From: Neostapfia colusana
Lineage: Eukaryota > Streptophyta > Magnoliopsida > Poales > Poaceae
Reading direction: 5' to 3'
Assembly: GCA_030760725.1 (NCBI GenBank)
Contig: JASWHV010000007.1
Span: 25,084,824-25,148,823 of the forward strand
DNA length: 64,000 nt
A program made the translations under genes and the position numbers. Numbering within the stretch: the first letter of the stretch is position 1; each line of letters begins with the position of its first letter. This document shows positions 1 to 8,895 of this stretch, piece after piece. Below the pieces are notes generated by a model. That model ran no database searches, was not told the DNA's origin, and worked only from the letters and a program-made list of their open reading frames with translations.

Positions 1-35
1 CTCCCCCTCTCCTCAGAGGAGAGCTCTGGGCCAAC

Positions 36-378
36 CACATGGCTAGGCGGAGCCGGACCTCCCCCCTCCGTGGGGGCGAGCTCCGAAGGCTCCACGTGTC
101 CAGTGGGGCCGGACCTCCCTCTTCTCAGAGGTGAGCTCCGGGCCCGCCACATGGCCAGCAGAGCCGGACCACCCCCCTCCGCGGGGGCGAGCTCCGAAGG
201 CTCCCCGTGTCCAGCGGGGCCGGACCTCCCCTCTCCTCAGAGGTGAGCTCCGGGCCCACCACGTGGCGAGCAGAGCCGGACCTCCCCCCCTCCGCGGGGG
301 TGAGCTCCGAAGGCTCCACGTGTCCAGTGGGGCTGGACCTCCCCTCTCCTCAGAGGAGAGCGCCGGGCCCGCCACGTG
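36..378 (+). repeat. Phased G-box array in TE-A left LTR
   Basis: CACGTG or one-base variants start at 36, 93, 148, 204, 260, 317 and 373, giving steps of 57, 55, 56, 56, 57 and 56. Variants are CACATG (36, 148) and CCCGTG (204). Two flanking contexts alternate, one GCCACGTGGC-like and one TCCACGTGTCC-like, so the true unit is about 112 bases with two boxes. G-boxes bind bZIP and bHLH factors in plants; actual binding here is inferred. Confidence 0.85.
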
Positions 379-779
379 GCCAGCAGAGCCGCGCTGCCTG
401 CCCCAGCGTGGTAGGCAGCGGGAGTGAAGACCCGCGCCTTCCCAAGACGCGACATTAAAGACCCGCGCCTTCCCAAGGCGTGGAGACGTGGCGCACGCCT
501 GTCAGGAGGCACTGTGACCAGTCACAGTCAAGACAGACACACATTGTCAGAAGCAGTAGACCAATAAATGCTACGACAAGACACGCCCTGCCGCCCCTGC
601 CATCATCAACCACTACGTCTAGCTTGCGGCGTGGGCAGGGTGACAGGACAAAGGTTAAGAAGCTACCGCCAGAGACAGCTACCGACATTCACTGCGAGAT
701 ACGGTAGATGGCAGGAAATCACCTCGGGGCCACCTGCCGGGTCCCGGGGCCCACCTTGTAAGCCGCCCGAGCCTTGGAC

Positions 780-787
780 TATAAAAG
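780..787 (+). promoter_or_regulatory. TATA box of TE-A left LTR
   Basis: TATAAAAG lies between two GC-rich stretches and is preserved in the right LTR at 13512. It is 312 bases before the LTR end, so transcription would start near 810 and the R-U5 leader would include the stem-loop at 860-881. Confidence 0.75.
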
Positions 788-859
788 GCTCGGGTAGGCA
801 ATGTTACAGGGGGTTCGGCAGTTCGCCACCTTGCACTTAGACATTCCGCTCATCCCCAA

Positions 860-881
860 GCTTAGAACTCCGGTTCTAAGC
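860..881 (+). other. Stem-loop in TE-A transcript leader (left LTR)
   Basis: Nine-base arms GCTTAGAAC and GTTCTAAGC flank the tetraloop TCCG. The same perfect hairpin is at 13592-13613 in the right LTR although nearby bases have diverged. It sits about 70-100 bases downstream of the TATA box, so it would be in the RNA. Function is unknown; a packaging, dimerisation or RNA-end role is only a guess. Confidence 0.7.
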
Positions 882-1094
882 GCCAAGCAATACAACGAGC
901 AACTCTGCTTCCGTGGACTTAGGGTTTTATGCTCCGGCGGCCCGAACCACGTAAAAATCCCTGTGTCAATCATCTCCTTCCTTAGTCCACTCCGGCGAGA
1001 CCCACGCAAGAGGACTAGCCCCTCCGAAAAAGAACCTCCGCGGGCTGCCCAGAGCAGGCCCAGGGGAAGTGTCGACCGTAGACGCTTTGACATT

Positions 1095-1113
1095 TGGCGC
1101 GCCAGGTAGGGGG
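1095..1113 (+). other. Probable primer-binding site of TE-A
   Basis: TGGCGCGCCAGGTAGGGGG starts two bases after the LTR end. It begins with TGG as expected for pairing to the CCA end of a tRNA, but it is not the initiator-Met site (TGGTATCAGAGC) used by TE-C, TE-D and TE-E. I cannot name the tRNA with confidence. Confidence 0.75.
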
Positions 1114-1136
1114 CTTTTCCCTCTTGCGATGAGTCT

Positions 1137-1613
1137 TTGCCGATGATGACCAAGCTTCCTTCAGCGGCAAGCTCTCCTCGCCCTCGTTCCCGGCGAACGA
1201 TGACCAGCGAGGCTTACGTCTCGACGCACTCAGGGAGGAGTGTGTCGGGACAGGCTTGGAGTCCGCAGCGAACTCCAACAACGCGGACTCCTGCAAGCCC
1301 AAGATCTGCTGCGGCGCCAAGTGCTACTCAAGGGAGTGCACTAGCTGCAGCACGGGCGCTTCTGCACCATCCACCTGCTGTGGACGCTCCCCAGGGGGCC
1401 ACCCAACAGTGGATCCGCGACGTCGACTGCCTCGTCGTCGCCACCGTCAACCCTCCGCCGCGGCGGGGAAGACGCCCCAGTCAGCCGGATGTGTCGCTGT
1501 CACACACGCCAACGGTTGACGGGCAGACGGCAGACTCCCGCTCTACCAGGCTCCCAGCGACGGACCTGAGGTCAGAGGTGGAGCGATGCACCTGGGCAAG
1601 GATGCCCGCGTGA
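1137..1613 (+). pseudogene. gag: TE-A gag N-terminal segment
   Basis: An open frame of 158 codons starts 24 bases after the primer-binding site. Its middle part (ARALLHHPPAVDAP, then a W-containing stretch) resembles the N-terminal region of Tat-lineage Gag proteins, upstream of the Retrotrans_gag domain. It ends in a frame different from the main gag frame at 1586, so a frameshift near 1590-1600 separates them. The first 80 or so residues are Ser/Pro/Arg-rich and unrecognisable. The assignment to gag rests mainly on position and this short resemblance. Confidence 0.55.
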
Positions 1614-2995
1614 CCATCGAGCGACGGCGGGAAAGGCGTCGCAACCACGAGGCCGACTACAGCATGTCGACCGCCTCGACTCAGCTTGGGCTGCAGACGT
1701 TCGTCATGCGACCTCAGCCCCAGGCGTACGCCACGCAGCATATGCAGCAGCCATATGCCTTGCAGGTGGCGCCCCCGGTTTATGGTGCATCTTTGCCCAT
1801 GCCGGGGTACACCGTGCCAACAGCGGACCAAGCGTTCACGGCACCAGGATCTGCGGTGGCAGGAGCGGGGTGTGTGGCCCTGGTGCCCCACCTTCGCTTC
1901 GCAAGATGGCCACGCAAGTTCTGGACACACCTGCCGGAGAAGTACAACGGAAGCGTCAACCTGGTGGAGTTTCTGCAGATCTACTCCACTGGCATCCTTG
2001 CGGCAGGAGGGGATGAGGCCGTCATGGCCAACTACTTCCCCGTCGCCTTGACCGGCCCAACACGGTCATGGCTCATGAACCTCCCCCACAGTTCCATAAT
2101 CTTCTGGGGAGAGCTGTGCCGACAGTTCATGGAGAACTTTGGCAGCTCCTACACCCGTCCCGGCACGGAGCTCGACCTCCATGCCATCCGACAACAACCT
2201 GGAGAATCCCTGTGCTCCTTCATCCAGCGGTTCTCCCAGGTGCGGAACACCATCCCCCACATCCAGAATGCGTCAGTGGTGGTGGCGTTCCGACAGGGTG
2301 TTAGGGACGAGAAGATGCTCGAGAAGTTGGCCACCAGGGAGGTGCGTGACGTCTCGGAGCTCTTCAGCCTGGCGGACAAGTGCGCCAGAGCAGCAGGAGG
2401 GCGCAACTGGCACTCACAGCCAGCCTCCGAAGCAGGAGGACAGCCCGGAGCTAGCGCTGCTTCCCAAGTGAGCAGAAAGAAGAGCAAGAAGAAGGGCGGT
2501 TGCAAGATCAAGCCGCCGGCCGGAGCTCACGTTGCTGCAACCACAGCATCCAGCGGGGCTCGAGGGCCACGCCCCGACATGAGGCCACGACAGTCACCCG
2601 GCGTCGGTGACCGAAGTGAGCCGTGCCTGGTGCACAACACCAGGAGCCACACTGCTGGTGAGTGCCGAGAGATCAAGAAGCTCGCGGAGTGCTTCCGCAA
2701 GGGGAAGCAGTCGCGCGCAGATGCTCCTCCCTTCCGCCAAAGGGAGGGCAAGCAGAAGGTCGACCCTCGGGATGTCGGCGACCAAGAGATGGGGTACGAG
2801 AAGCCCCAGCGCACTCTGAAGGCAGTCCATCACCGTGGGGACTCTATCTCCAGAGAAGACGAGCACCAGAAGGCGCTCCACTTCATCTACGGCGGGTCCT
2901 CGGACCCCTCGTCCCGGAATGCAGTCAAGACCTGCGCCGAGCAGTGGCGTCGGTGGCCCCTACACCAAGCGCAGCACCGCACCTCAAGTGGGTAG
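1586..2995 (+). CDS. gag: TE-A Gag (capsid/nucleocapsid precursor), main frame
   Basis: This 469-codon frame encodes the structural protein that would form the cytoplasmic virus-like particle. Residues about 110-245 match the Retrotrans_gag fold: a RWPRKFWTHLPEKYNG-type start, then the WGELCRQFMENF and ESLCSFIQRFSQVRNTIP motifs. Around residues 295-325 is a Lys-rich basic patch, and near residue 350 is a CxVHxxxSHxxxEC stretch, the atypical zinc-binding motif of Tat-lineage Gag in place of a CCHC knuckle. The last 25 residues are out of frame: protease continues in another frame from about 2950. The true N-terminus probably lies upstream (1137) in a shifted frame, so the Met at 1586 may be only an internal codon. 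Confidence 0.85.
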   Translation: MHLGKDARVTIERRRERRRNHEADYSMSTASTQLGLQTFVMRPQPQAYATQHMQQPYALQVAPPVYGASLPMPGYTVPTADQAFTAPGSAVAGAGCVALVPHLRFARWPRKFWTHLPEKYNGSVNLVEFLQIYSTGILAAGGDEAVMANYFPVALTGPTRSWLMNLPHSSIIFWGELCRQFMENFGSSYTRPGTELDLHAIRQQPGESLCSFIQRFSQVRNTIPHIQNASVVVAFRQGVRDEKMLEKLATREVRDVSELFSLADKCARAAGGRNWHSQPASEAGGQPGASAASQVSRKKSKKKGGCKIKPPAGAHVAATTASSGARGPRPDMRPRQSPGVGDRSEPCLVHNTRSHTAGECREIKKLAECFRKGKQSRADAPPFRQREGKQKVDPRDVGDQEMGYEKPQRTLKAVHHRGDSISREDEHQKALHFIYGGSSDPSSRNAVKTCAEQWRRWPLHQAQHRTSSG

Positions 2996-3570
2996 GGACC
3001 CCCATCAGCTTCGACGCCACCGATTGCCCCAAGAACATGGCTGGAGCCGGACAACTACCACTCTTGGTAGCTCCCACCATCGCCAACATGAAGATGTACC
3101 ACGTCCTGGTGGATGGCGGGGCCGGCCTCAACCTCATCAGCCGCGCAGCTTTCCAGAAGCTGCAGATTCTGATGGTCAAGCTCTCCCCGTCGAGCCCGTT
3201 CTCAGGGGTAGGGCAGGGACAAGTCGTCCCATACGGCAACATCAGCCTTCCGGTGACCTTTGGAGCACCGGACAACTACCGGACATAATACATTCTGTTC
3301 GACGTGGCGGAGGTTGACCTCCCCTTCAACGCCATCATCGGCAGGCCGACACTGTACTGATTCATGGCAGTAGCCCACTACGGCTACCTTGTCCTAAAGA
3401 TGCCTACACCAACCGACGTCCTCAGGATCCGTGGAGACCGCACTGCCGCAGTGTCAGCCTTGGAGAAGCTCCAAGCACTTGCGACAGCCCGAGCACCTGC
3501 CCCTGGCAGTGCAGAACCGGGCCAGCTCCACCCGAGTGCACGCCACCGTGCCTCAACCTCTGCACCCTGA
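2950..3570 (+). pseudogene. TE-A aspartic protease
   Basis: Retroviral-type protease that would cleave the Gag-Pol precursor. In the frame open up to 3288, the segment around 3090-3160 reads YHVLVDGGAGLNLIS. The usual catalytic D-S/T-G is D-G-G here, which is common in this lineage. After a TAA at 3286 the same frame continues with the flap/C-terminal motif NAIIGRPTLY at about 3325-3357, a TGA at 3358 where Arg is usual, and AHYGYLVLKMP at 3373. The gag frame is different, so a frameshift near 2950 lies between them. Confidence 0.82.
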
Positions 3571-4740
3571 GTGCAACCCCTCGATGAGGGCGACGTCTCC
3601 CTGAAGGTCGTCCAAGTCGGAGCTGAAGCTGCCCAGACCACCCGGATAGCCGGGGGCCTGGACAACAAATAGGAAGGCACACTCATCACCTTCCTCCAGG
3701 ACAATGTCGACGTGTTTGCATGGCAACCGTCACAGATGCCCGGGATCCCTAGGGAGGTGATCGAGCACCACCTGAAGATCTTCCCCGATGCTCGGCCGAT
3801 CCAGCAGAAGCCCCGAAAGCAGTCCATCGAGCGGCAGAACTTCATCCGTGAAGAAATCAAGAAGCTGCTAGATGCTGGCTTCATACTGGAGGTCCACCAC
3901 CCTCGGTGGTTGGCAAACCCTGTTGTCATCCCGAAGGCCGGCGGGAAGCTCCGGTGTGCATCGACTACACCAGTATCAATAAGGCATGCCCCAAAGATCC
4001 ATTCCCTCTCCCTAGAATAGATCAAATAGTAGATTCTACATCAGGCTGTGATATGCTATGCTTCCTAGACACCTACTCAGATTTCCACCAAATACCAATG
4101 TCTAGAGAAGATGAAGAACATATTGCTTTTATCACTGTAGACGGCCTGTATTGTTATGTCTCCATGCCTTATGGTCTGAAAAATGCTCTCCCCACCTTTG
4201 TACGCGCAATGCATAAAACATTTGGAGAGCTAATCCGAGACTTAGTTGAGTTGTATGTCGATGACATCGTTGTCAAAGTCAAACAGAGCTCATTTTTGTT
4301 AGATAACCTAGCTCTAGTCTTTGACAAGCTGCGCACCACGCGCACTAAGCTAAACCCGGACAAGTGCGTGTTTGGTGTATCCTCTGGAAAGCTCCTTGGA
4401 TTCCTGGTCTCACACTGAGGGATCGAGGCTAACCCAGAGAAGATCAAGGCCATCAAGCTGATGTGGCCCCTGACTCGCATCAAGGATGTCCAGAAGCTCA
4501 CGGGATGCCTAGCTGCGCTCAGTCGGTTCATACCAAGGCTGGCTGAGCGGGCTCTTCCCTTCTTCAAGCTCCTGCGCAAAGCTGGTCCATTTGTTTGGAC
4601 CGAAGAAGCATTCCAGGAGTTGAAGCAGCTCCTGACGATGCTGCCCGTCATGGTAGCTCCTGAGCCCGGTGAGCACCTACTGCTCTACATCGCGGCGACA
4701 ACAGAAGTGGTGAGCATGGTCCTAGTCGCAGAGCGGCCGG
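3571..4740 (+). pseudogene. TE-A reverse transcriptase
   Basis: RT copies element RNA into DNA in the particle. The segment from 3712 holds the fingers (VFAWQPSQMPGIP, later FIREEIKKLLDAGFI). A frameshift near 3950 moves the reading to the frame of 3906-4418, which carries the palm: CIDYTSINKACPKDPFPLPR, FLDTYSDFHQI (first catalytic Asp), YGLKNALPTF and YVDDIVVK (the YxDD box, near 4255). A TGA at 4416-4418 interrupts SH-x-GIEANPEKI, where Arg is usual. The thumb and connection continue in frame to about 4740. Bases 3965-4330 are clearly AT-richer than the GC-rich DNA on both sides. Confidence 0.9.
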
Positions 4741-5415
4741 ATCTCTCGTCACTGCAGCCTGCTCCAGCAGCAGAAGTCAAGCACCAAGGCTGCCCGGGCC
4801 CCATGGGGGGCCCCGACAGCCAGGAGATCCCAGAGGTCCAAGACAACCTCCCGAAGCTCCAAGACAACCTCCCAGAGGTCCAAGACAACCTCCCAGAGTT
4901 CCAAGGGGACCTTCCGGTGGTTCAAGACGACCTCTCGAAGGTCCAAGACAACCTCCCGTAGGTGCAAGGGGACCTCCCGGTGGTTCAAGATGACCTCCTG
5001 AAGTTTCAAGACAACCTCCCGGAGGTCCAAGACAGCCAAGAAGCCCCCGGAGGCTGACCCGGACCTGTCTACCTCCTGTCGGCCTGAGCCAATGGAGGAA
5101 GACACCCCGGGTCCCCTAGGGAGGATTCGGACCATCCAGAGGCCCATCTACTACATCAGCAAAGTCCTCCACGATGCCAAGACAAGGTACTTGGAGGTAC
5201 ATAAGCTGTTGTATGCAGTGCTCATGGTGTCCATGAAGCTCTGGCACTACTTCCAAGCCCACCGGATCTCGATGGTCACATCCTACCCACTGAAGACAAT
5301 CCTCCACAGCCCCAATGCGACTGGCAACATCGCCAAGTGGGCCGCGGAGCTGGCGGAGTTTGAGCTGGACTTCCTACCACGTCATGCGGTCAAGAGCCAA
5401 GCGCTGGCTGACTTC
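4640..5415 (+). pseudogene. TE-A RNase H (first), split by a minisatellite
   Basis: RNase H degrades the RNA strand of the RNA-DNA hybrid. Its first strand is at about 4675-4735 (LLLYIAATTEVVSMVLVAER). The second half resumes at 5135 (RPIYYISKVLHDAKTRY) and runs to FELDFLPRHAVKSQALADF near 5360-5415. Between the halves, about 370 bases of linker contain a 21-base tandem repeat, a TAG at 4959-4961 and a frame change. Related elements have a short variable linker here, so the linker has been expanded by repeat growth. Confidence 0.88.
4831..5036 (+). repeat. 21-base minisatellite in RNase H linker (heptad VQDNLPE)
   Basis: About nine or ten degenerate copies of a 21-base unit, roughly GGTCCAAGACAACCTCCCGA with one more base. 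Because 21 is a multiple of three, each copy encodes a seven-residue repeat of the form V-Q-D-N-L-P-E/K with variants F-Q-G-D-L-P and V-Q-D-D-L-S. The array contains TAG (4959) and TGA codons in later units, so it has decayed since expansion. Confidence 0.9.
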
Positions 5416-5423
5416 GTGGCCGA

Positions 5424-5960
5424 GTGGATGCCATCACCAACCAACCCAGGGGCACCGAAAGTGGCGAACCGGAGCCCCGAGCACCGATATTCACTGAGCC
5501 CTACTGGACGCTCTACTTCGACGGCTCCTCGCTCAAGCAGGGGGCCGGAGCCAGCGTACTGCTCCTCATGCCATCGGGGGAGCAGTTCAAGTACATGGTG
5601 CGTCTCAATTTCAAGGCAACCAACAACATGGCCGAGTATGAAGCTCTCATCTTCGGCCTGAAGACGGCGCTGTCCCTTGGAGTCCGCCAATTGCTGGTCA
5701 AGGGCGACTGCCAGCTGATCATCAAGCAAGTGAAGGGTGAATGCTCCTGCAACAACCTGCAACTGGCTGCCTACCTCCTCCACGTCCAGATGCTGGAGAA
5801 GGACTTCGATGCCTTGTACCTGTGCCATGTACCGCACGCTGACAACACCGTGGCCGACGACCTTTCAACGAAGGCCTCCACCGGAGCCCCGGTGCCCGAA
5901 GGAGCCTTCGAGAGGACGTTGCCACGGCCCACAGCCCGGCCTGCCGAGCCGGGCGAAGGG
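5424..5960 (+). pseudogene. TE-A archaeal-type RNase H (second RNase H)
   Basis: From about residue 25 the frame open from 5424 to 6413 shows a complete type-I RNase H of the archaeal/plant kind: YWTLYFDGSS (first Asp), ATNNMAEYEALIFGLKTAL (Glu and helix), LVKGDCQLIIKQVKGE (second Asp), and VPHADNTVADDLS (last Asp). Having this domain between the first RNase H and integrase is diagnostic of the Tat lineage. It is in a different frame from the preceding RNase H, so a frameshift lies near 5420-5490. All four acidic positions look intact. Confidence 0.88.
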
Positions 5961-5989
5961 GGCGAGACCAGCACCTCGAAGCTAGCGGT

Positions 5990-7331
5990 CCCGGCAGCCC
6001 TGCAACCATGGAGCCCGCCAAGGATCGTAAGCGCTACTGGGGACTTCGTGCTACCCAACGCTCAAGATCCAGAAACTCAAGTCAGTCCCGATGCATGGAT
6101 CACGGAGGTCCGGGACTACTTGAAAGACAACATCCTTCCTGATGAACATGCATCCGCTGAATGGATTGTGCGGATAGCTAAGAGATACACGCTGGTAGAA
6201 GGGGATCTATACCGGCGTGGCTCCAACGACATCCTATTGTGGTGCATAACCCAGGAGGAAGGCTGCGACCTGCTCGCAGAGATCCATGGAGGCGAGTGCG
6301 GGAATCAAGCTTCCTCACGCACGCTGGTCGATAAAGCCTTCCGGCATGGCTTCTACTGGCCGACAGCTCTCTTGGATGCGGTCAAGCTGATCAAGAGATG
6401 CAAGGCGTGCTAGTTCCATGCCAAGCAGATCCACACACCGGCGCAGACGCTACAGATGATCCCACCCTCGTGGCCGTTCATGGTATGGGGGTTGGACATC
6501 CTGGGGCCATTCCCCAAAGCCACCGGGGGATTCCGGTACCTCTACGTCGCCATCGACAAGTTCACCAAGTGGCTGGAAGCTGCACCAGTTATCACCATCA
6601 ACAACCAATCCGCAATCAAGTTCATCAAGTCGATCGTCTGCAGGTTCGGGGTCCCGAACAGAATCATCACCGACAACAGGACCCAGTTCACCAGCGCAGC
6701 GTTCCAAGCGTACTGCGAAGACCTTGGCATTCAGGTGTGCTATGCCTCTGTCGCTCATCCAAAGAGCAATGGGAAAGTCGAGAGGGCCAACGCTGAGATC
6801 CTTCGGGGCCTCAAGACTCGCACCTATGCCAGCTTGAAGAAACATGGTGCCAAGTGGGTTGATGAGCTTCCGAGCGCACTGTGGGCTAGCCGGACATCCC
6901 AGAGCCAGGCCACAGGGGAGACACCCTTCTTCATGGTCTACGGGGCCGAAGCCGTGCTTCCCCCAGAAGTCACCATGGGGTCCCCCTGTGTCCGGGCTTA
7001 CGACGAAGCCGCGCAGGACCAGCTCCGGCATGAGGACATCGACCTCGTCGACGAGGCAAGATGGCAAGCAACGCTCCGCAACGCACGGTACCGGTAGGCA
7101 CTCCGGCGCTACCACCAGAGGTTCGTGCGTGTCTGGAAGCTCAAAGAAGGCGACCTGGTGCTGCGGCGCATACTTTCTCGAGAAGGGACCAACAAACTCT
7201 CCCCCAGCTGGGAAGGTCCCTTCCGAGTCATGAAAGTTTTCCGCCCTGGGTGCGTGCGTCTTTCCACCGAGGACGGGGACCCGCTCCCAAACCCTTGGAA
7301 CATAGAACACCTCCGTAAGTTCTATCCCTAG
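5990..7331 (+). pseudogene. TE-A integrase
   Basis: Integrase inserts the cDNA into host DNA. The same frame reads from the N-terminal zinc domain (H near 6290, then the Cys pair CKAC at 6402-6413) to the C-terminus at 7331, interrupted by TAG at 6411 and TAG at 7095, both probably from CAG. The catalytic core shows WGLDILGPF (D), ITDNRTQFTS (second D, with Arg where Gly is usual) and NGKVERANAEIL (E). The C-terminal part has LKEGDLVLRRI and a closing NPWNIEHLRKFYP. There is no chromodomain, as expected for this lineage. Confidence 0.9.
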
Positions 7332-8390
7332 AGCAGTAGTAGGACAGGTTTTCTCTTCTTTCTGTAATAGATCCCATAGAGCCCAGGAACAGCGCTCGGA
7401 GCAACTAAGCCCCAGGGGGCGGTCCAGGACTACGTCCAGCTTGGCCTGGTTCCGTACCCTAAGCGCGTAGGTCCTGCCCCCCTTCAGAATGGGGTGGGTC
7501 GTTGCCTCCATGTACAGTCTGCCTTCCTCCTATGGATGTTTATATATGGAAAGAATCCTGTCCTACTACACTCCCTCATGTGTTCATTTAAATTAAGCAA
7601 TTAATTTTTATGATCACCTCCTCATGCTCAAAAATAGTATACGCTCATCGTATACCTAGCTCTCCTTTCCCACTCTCATACCTAGTCGGCATTTGCTATA
7701 CTGGCCGAAGGCGGTCGTGCTTGAGGTACCTGTCGAAGGCCACGGGGCCTTTTGGACCTCCCCCAGTCAGGTACTGTGATGCTAGTTGGCCACCTCCAGG
7801 AAAAACCTACGCCAGTCATGGGGGGGTCTAGGGTGCGTAGCCTGCTTTGCCTGGTTCCGTACCCAAAGCGTGCACACTCTGCCTCTTGGGAGGTCCAGGG
7901 TGTGTAGCCTGCTTGGCCTGGTTCCGTACCCAAAGCGTGCACACTCTGCCTCCCTAGTGCTACAGTCTAGTACTAGGGGCCGAACGGTTGCACCCTGACC
8001 TCGGAGGGAGCCGGACCTCGGTGCCGGGCGCAGTGAATTACCCAAGCCCCGCATACCGGTCCAGGACTGTAAGCCAAATAAGACTAAGAGACAGGGAAGG
8101 GAGAGCCCCCGAGCAAAATTACCTTTCCCCTACTTGTGTGCAGGACCTCCTGAGAGGCCTCCCGCACCTCCGGAGACGGGGTTCCAACACCTGTGTGCTC
8201 CGGGTGGACAGGGGGACCCTAGCCTTAGCTCTCCCGCAGGAATGTGGTAGGTGTGCCCAAAGCATTGGCCACATCTACCAGGGGGCCACTACAGCGACTG
8301 CACAAGGGAAGACCGGAGCACCCGGCGGTACTGAAGTCCTAGGGCTTCTCAAGACCGGAGCTCCCCACTCCAACCCAAGATCAGAGGAGC
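7332..8390 (+). other. TE-A 3' non-coding spacer
   Basis: No convincing coding region. It follows the integrase stop. A motif GCCTGGTTCCGTACCC occurs near 7446 and again in a direct repeat at 7827-7953. The rest is unremarkable up to the G-box array at 8391. Confidence 0.7.
7827..7953 (+). repeat. 67-base direct repeat, two copies
   Basis: The motif GGTTCCGTACCCAAAGCGTG occurs twice 67 bases apart, embedded in nearly identical units starting at 7827 and 7894. A third, partial relative lies at about 7436-7470 just after the integrase gene. Confidence 0.85.
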
Positions 8391-8660
8391 CGGACCTCCC
8401 CCCCCCCCCCCCCCCCCCCCGTGGGGGCGAGCTCCGAAGGCGCCACGTGTCCAGCAGGGCCGGAGCTCCCTCTCTCCTCAGAGGAGAGCTCCGGGCCCGC
8501 CAAGTGGCCAGCAGAGCCGGACCCCCCCTCCGTGGGGGAGAGCTCCGAAGGCTCCACGTGTCCAGCGGGGCCGGACCTCCCTCTCCTTATAGGTGAGCTC
8601 CGGGCCCGCCACGTGGCCAGCAGAGCCGGACCTCCCCCCCTCCGCGGGGGTGAGCTCCGA
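8391..8660 (+). repeat. Internal copy of the LTR G-box array in TE-A
   Basis: This stretch is nearly the same as the LTR tandem units but lies in the 3' internal region, 4 kb from the nearest LTR. CACGTG or variant boxes start at 8444, 8501 (CAAGTG), 8555 and 8610. At its left edge is a run of 23 C (8398-8420) where LTR units have about seven. TE-G has the same arrangement, so an internal array appears to be a feature of this group. Confidence 0.88.
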
Positions 8661-8895
8661 AGACCCCTCCGGTCCTTATGTCAACAAGGGCCCGAGGAAG
8701 GTGTCTGTGCAAGCTTCGAGATTGGTGGAGACCTCCCGGGGCCCTTACGGAGCTAAGGACTCGGACAGGACAAGCCAAGAAAAAGAATACAAAAGGCACA
8801 GGTACACAAGACAAAAGTATGTTCATTCGAAAGCTCCACGAGCTGGATTACAGACACAAAAAAATACAAGGCCCTTCAGCTACAAGGGCGAGCAC

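Larger units (their letters stand above)
1..1092 (+). repeat. TE-A left (5') LTR, partial
   Basis: Aligns with the right LTR from 12621 onward, so about 113 bases of its start lie outside the window. It ends in CA at 1092, just before the primer-binding site. Positions 1-400 are a tandem array of about 112-base units, each with two CACGTG-type G-boxes. This LTR carries one unit (about 111 bases) fewer than the right LTR. TATA box at 780, conserved palindrome at 511-528 and a stem-loop at 860-881 downstream of the TATA box. Confidence 0.93.

Noticed and set aside
4749..5147. Heptad-rich frame on the - strand (VVLDLRE repeats)
   Set aside because: It is the reverse complement of the 21-base minisatellite inside the RNase H linker; the sense strand explains it.
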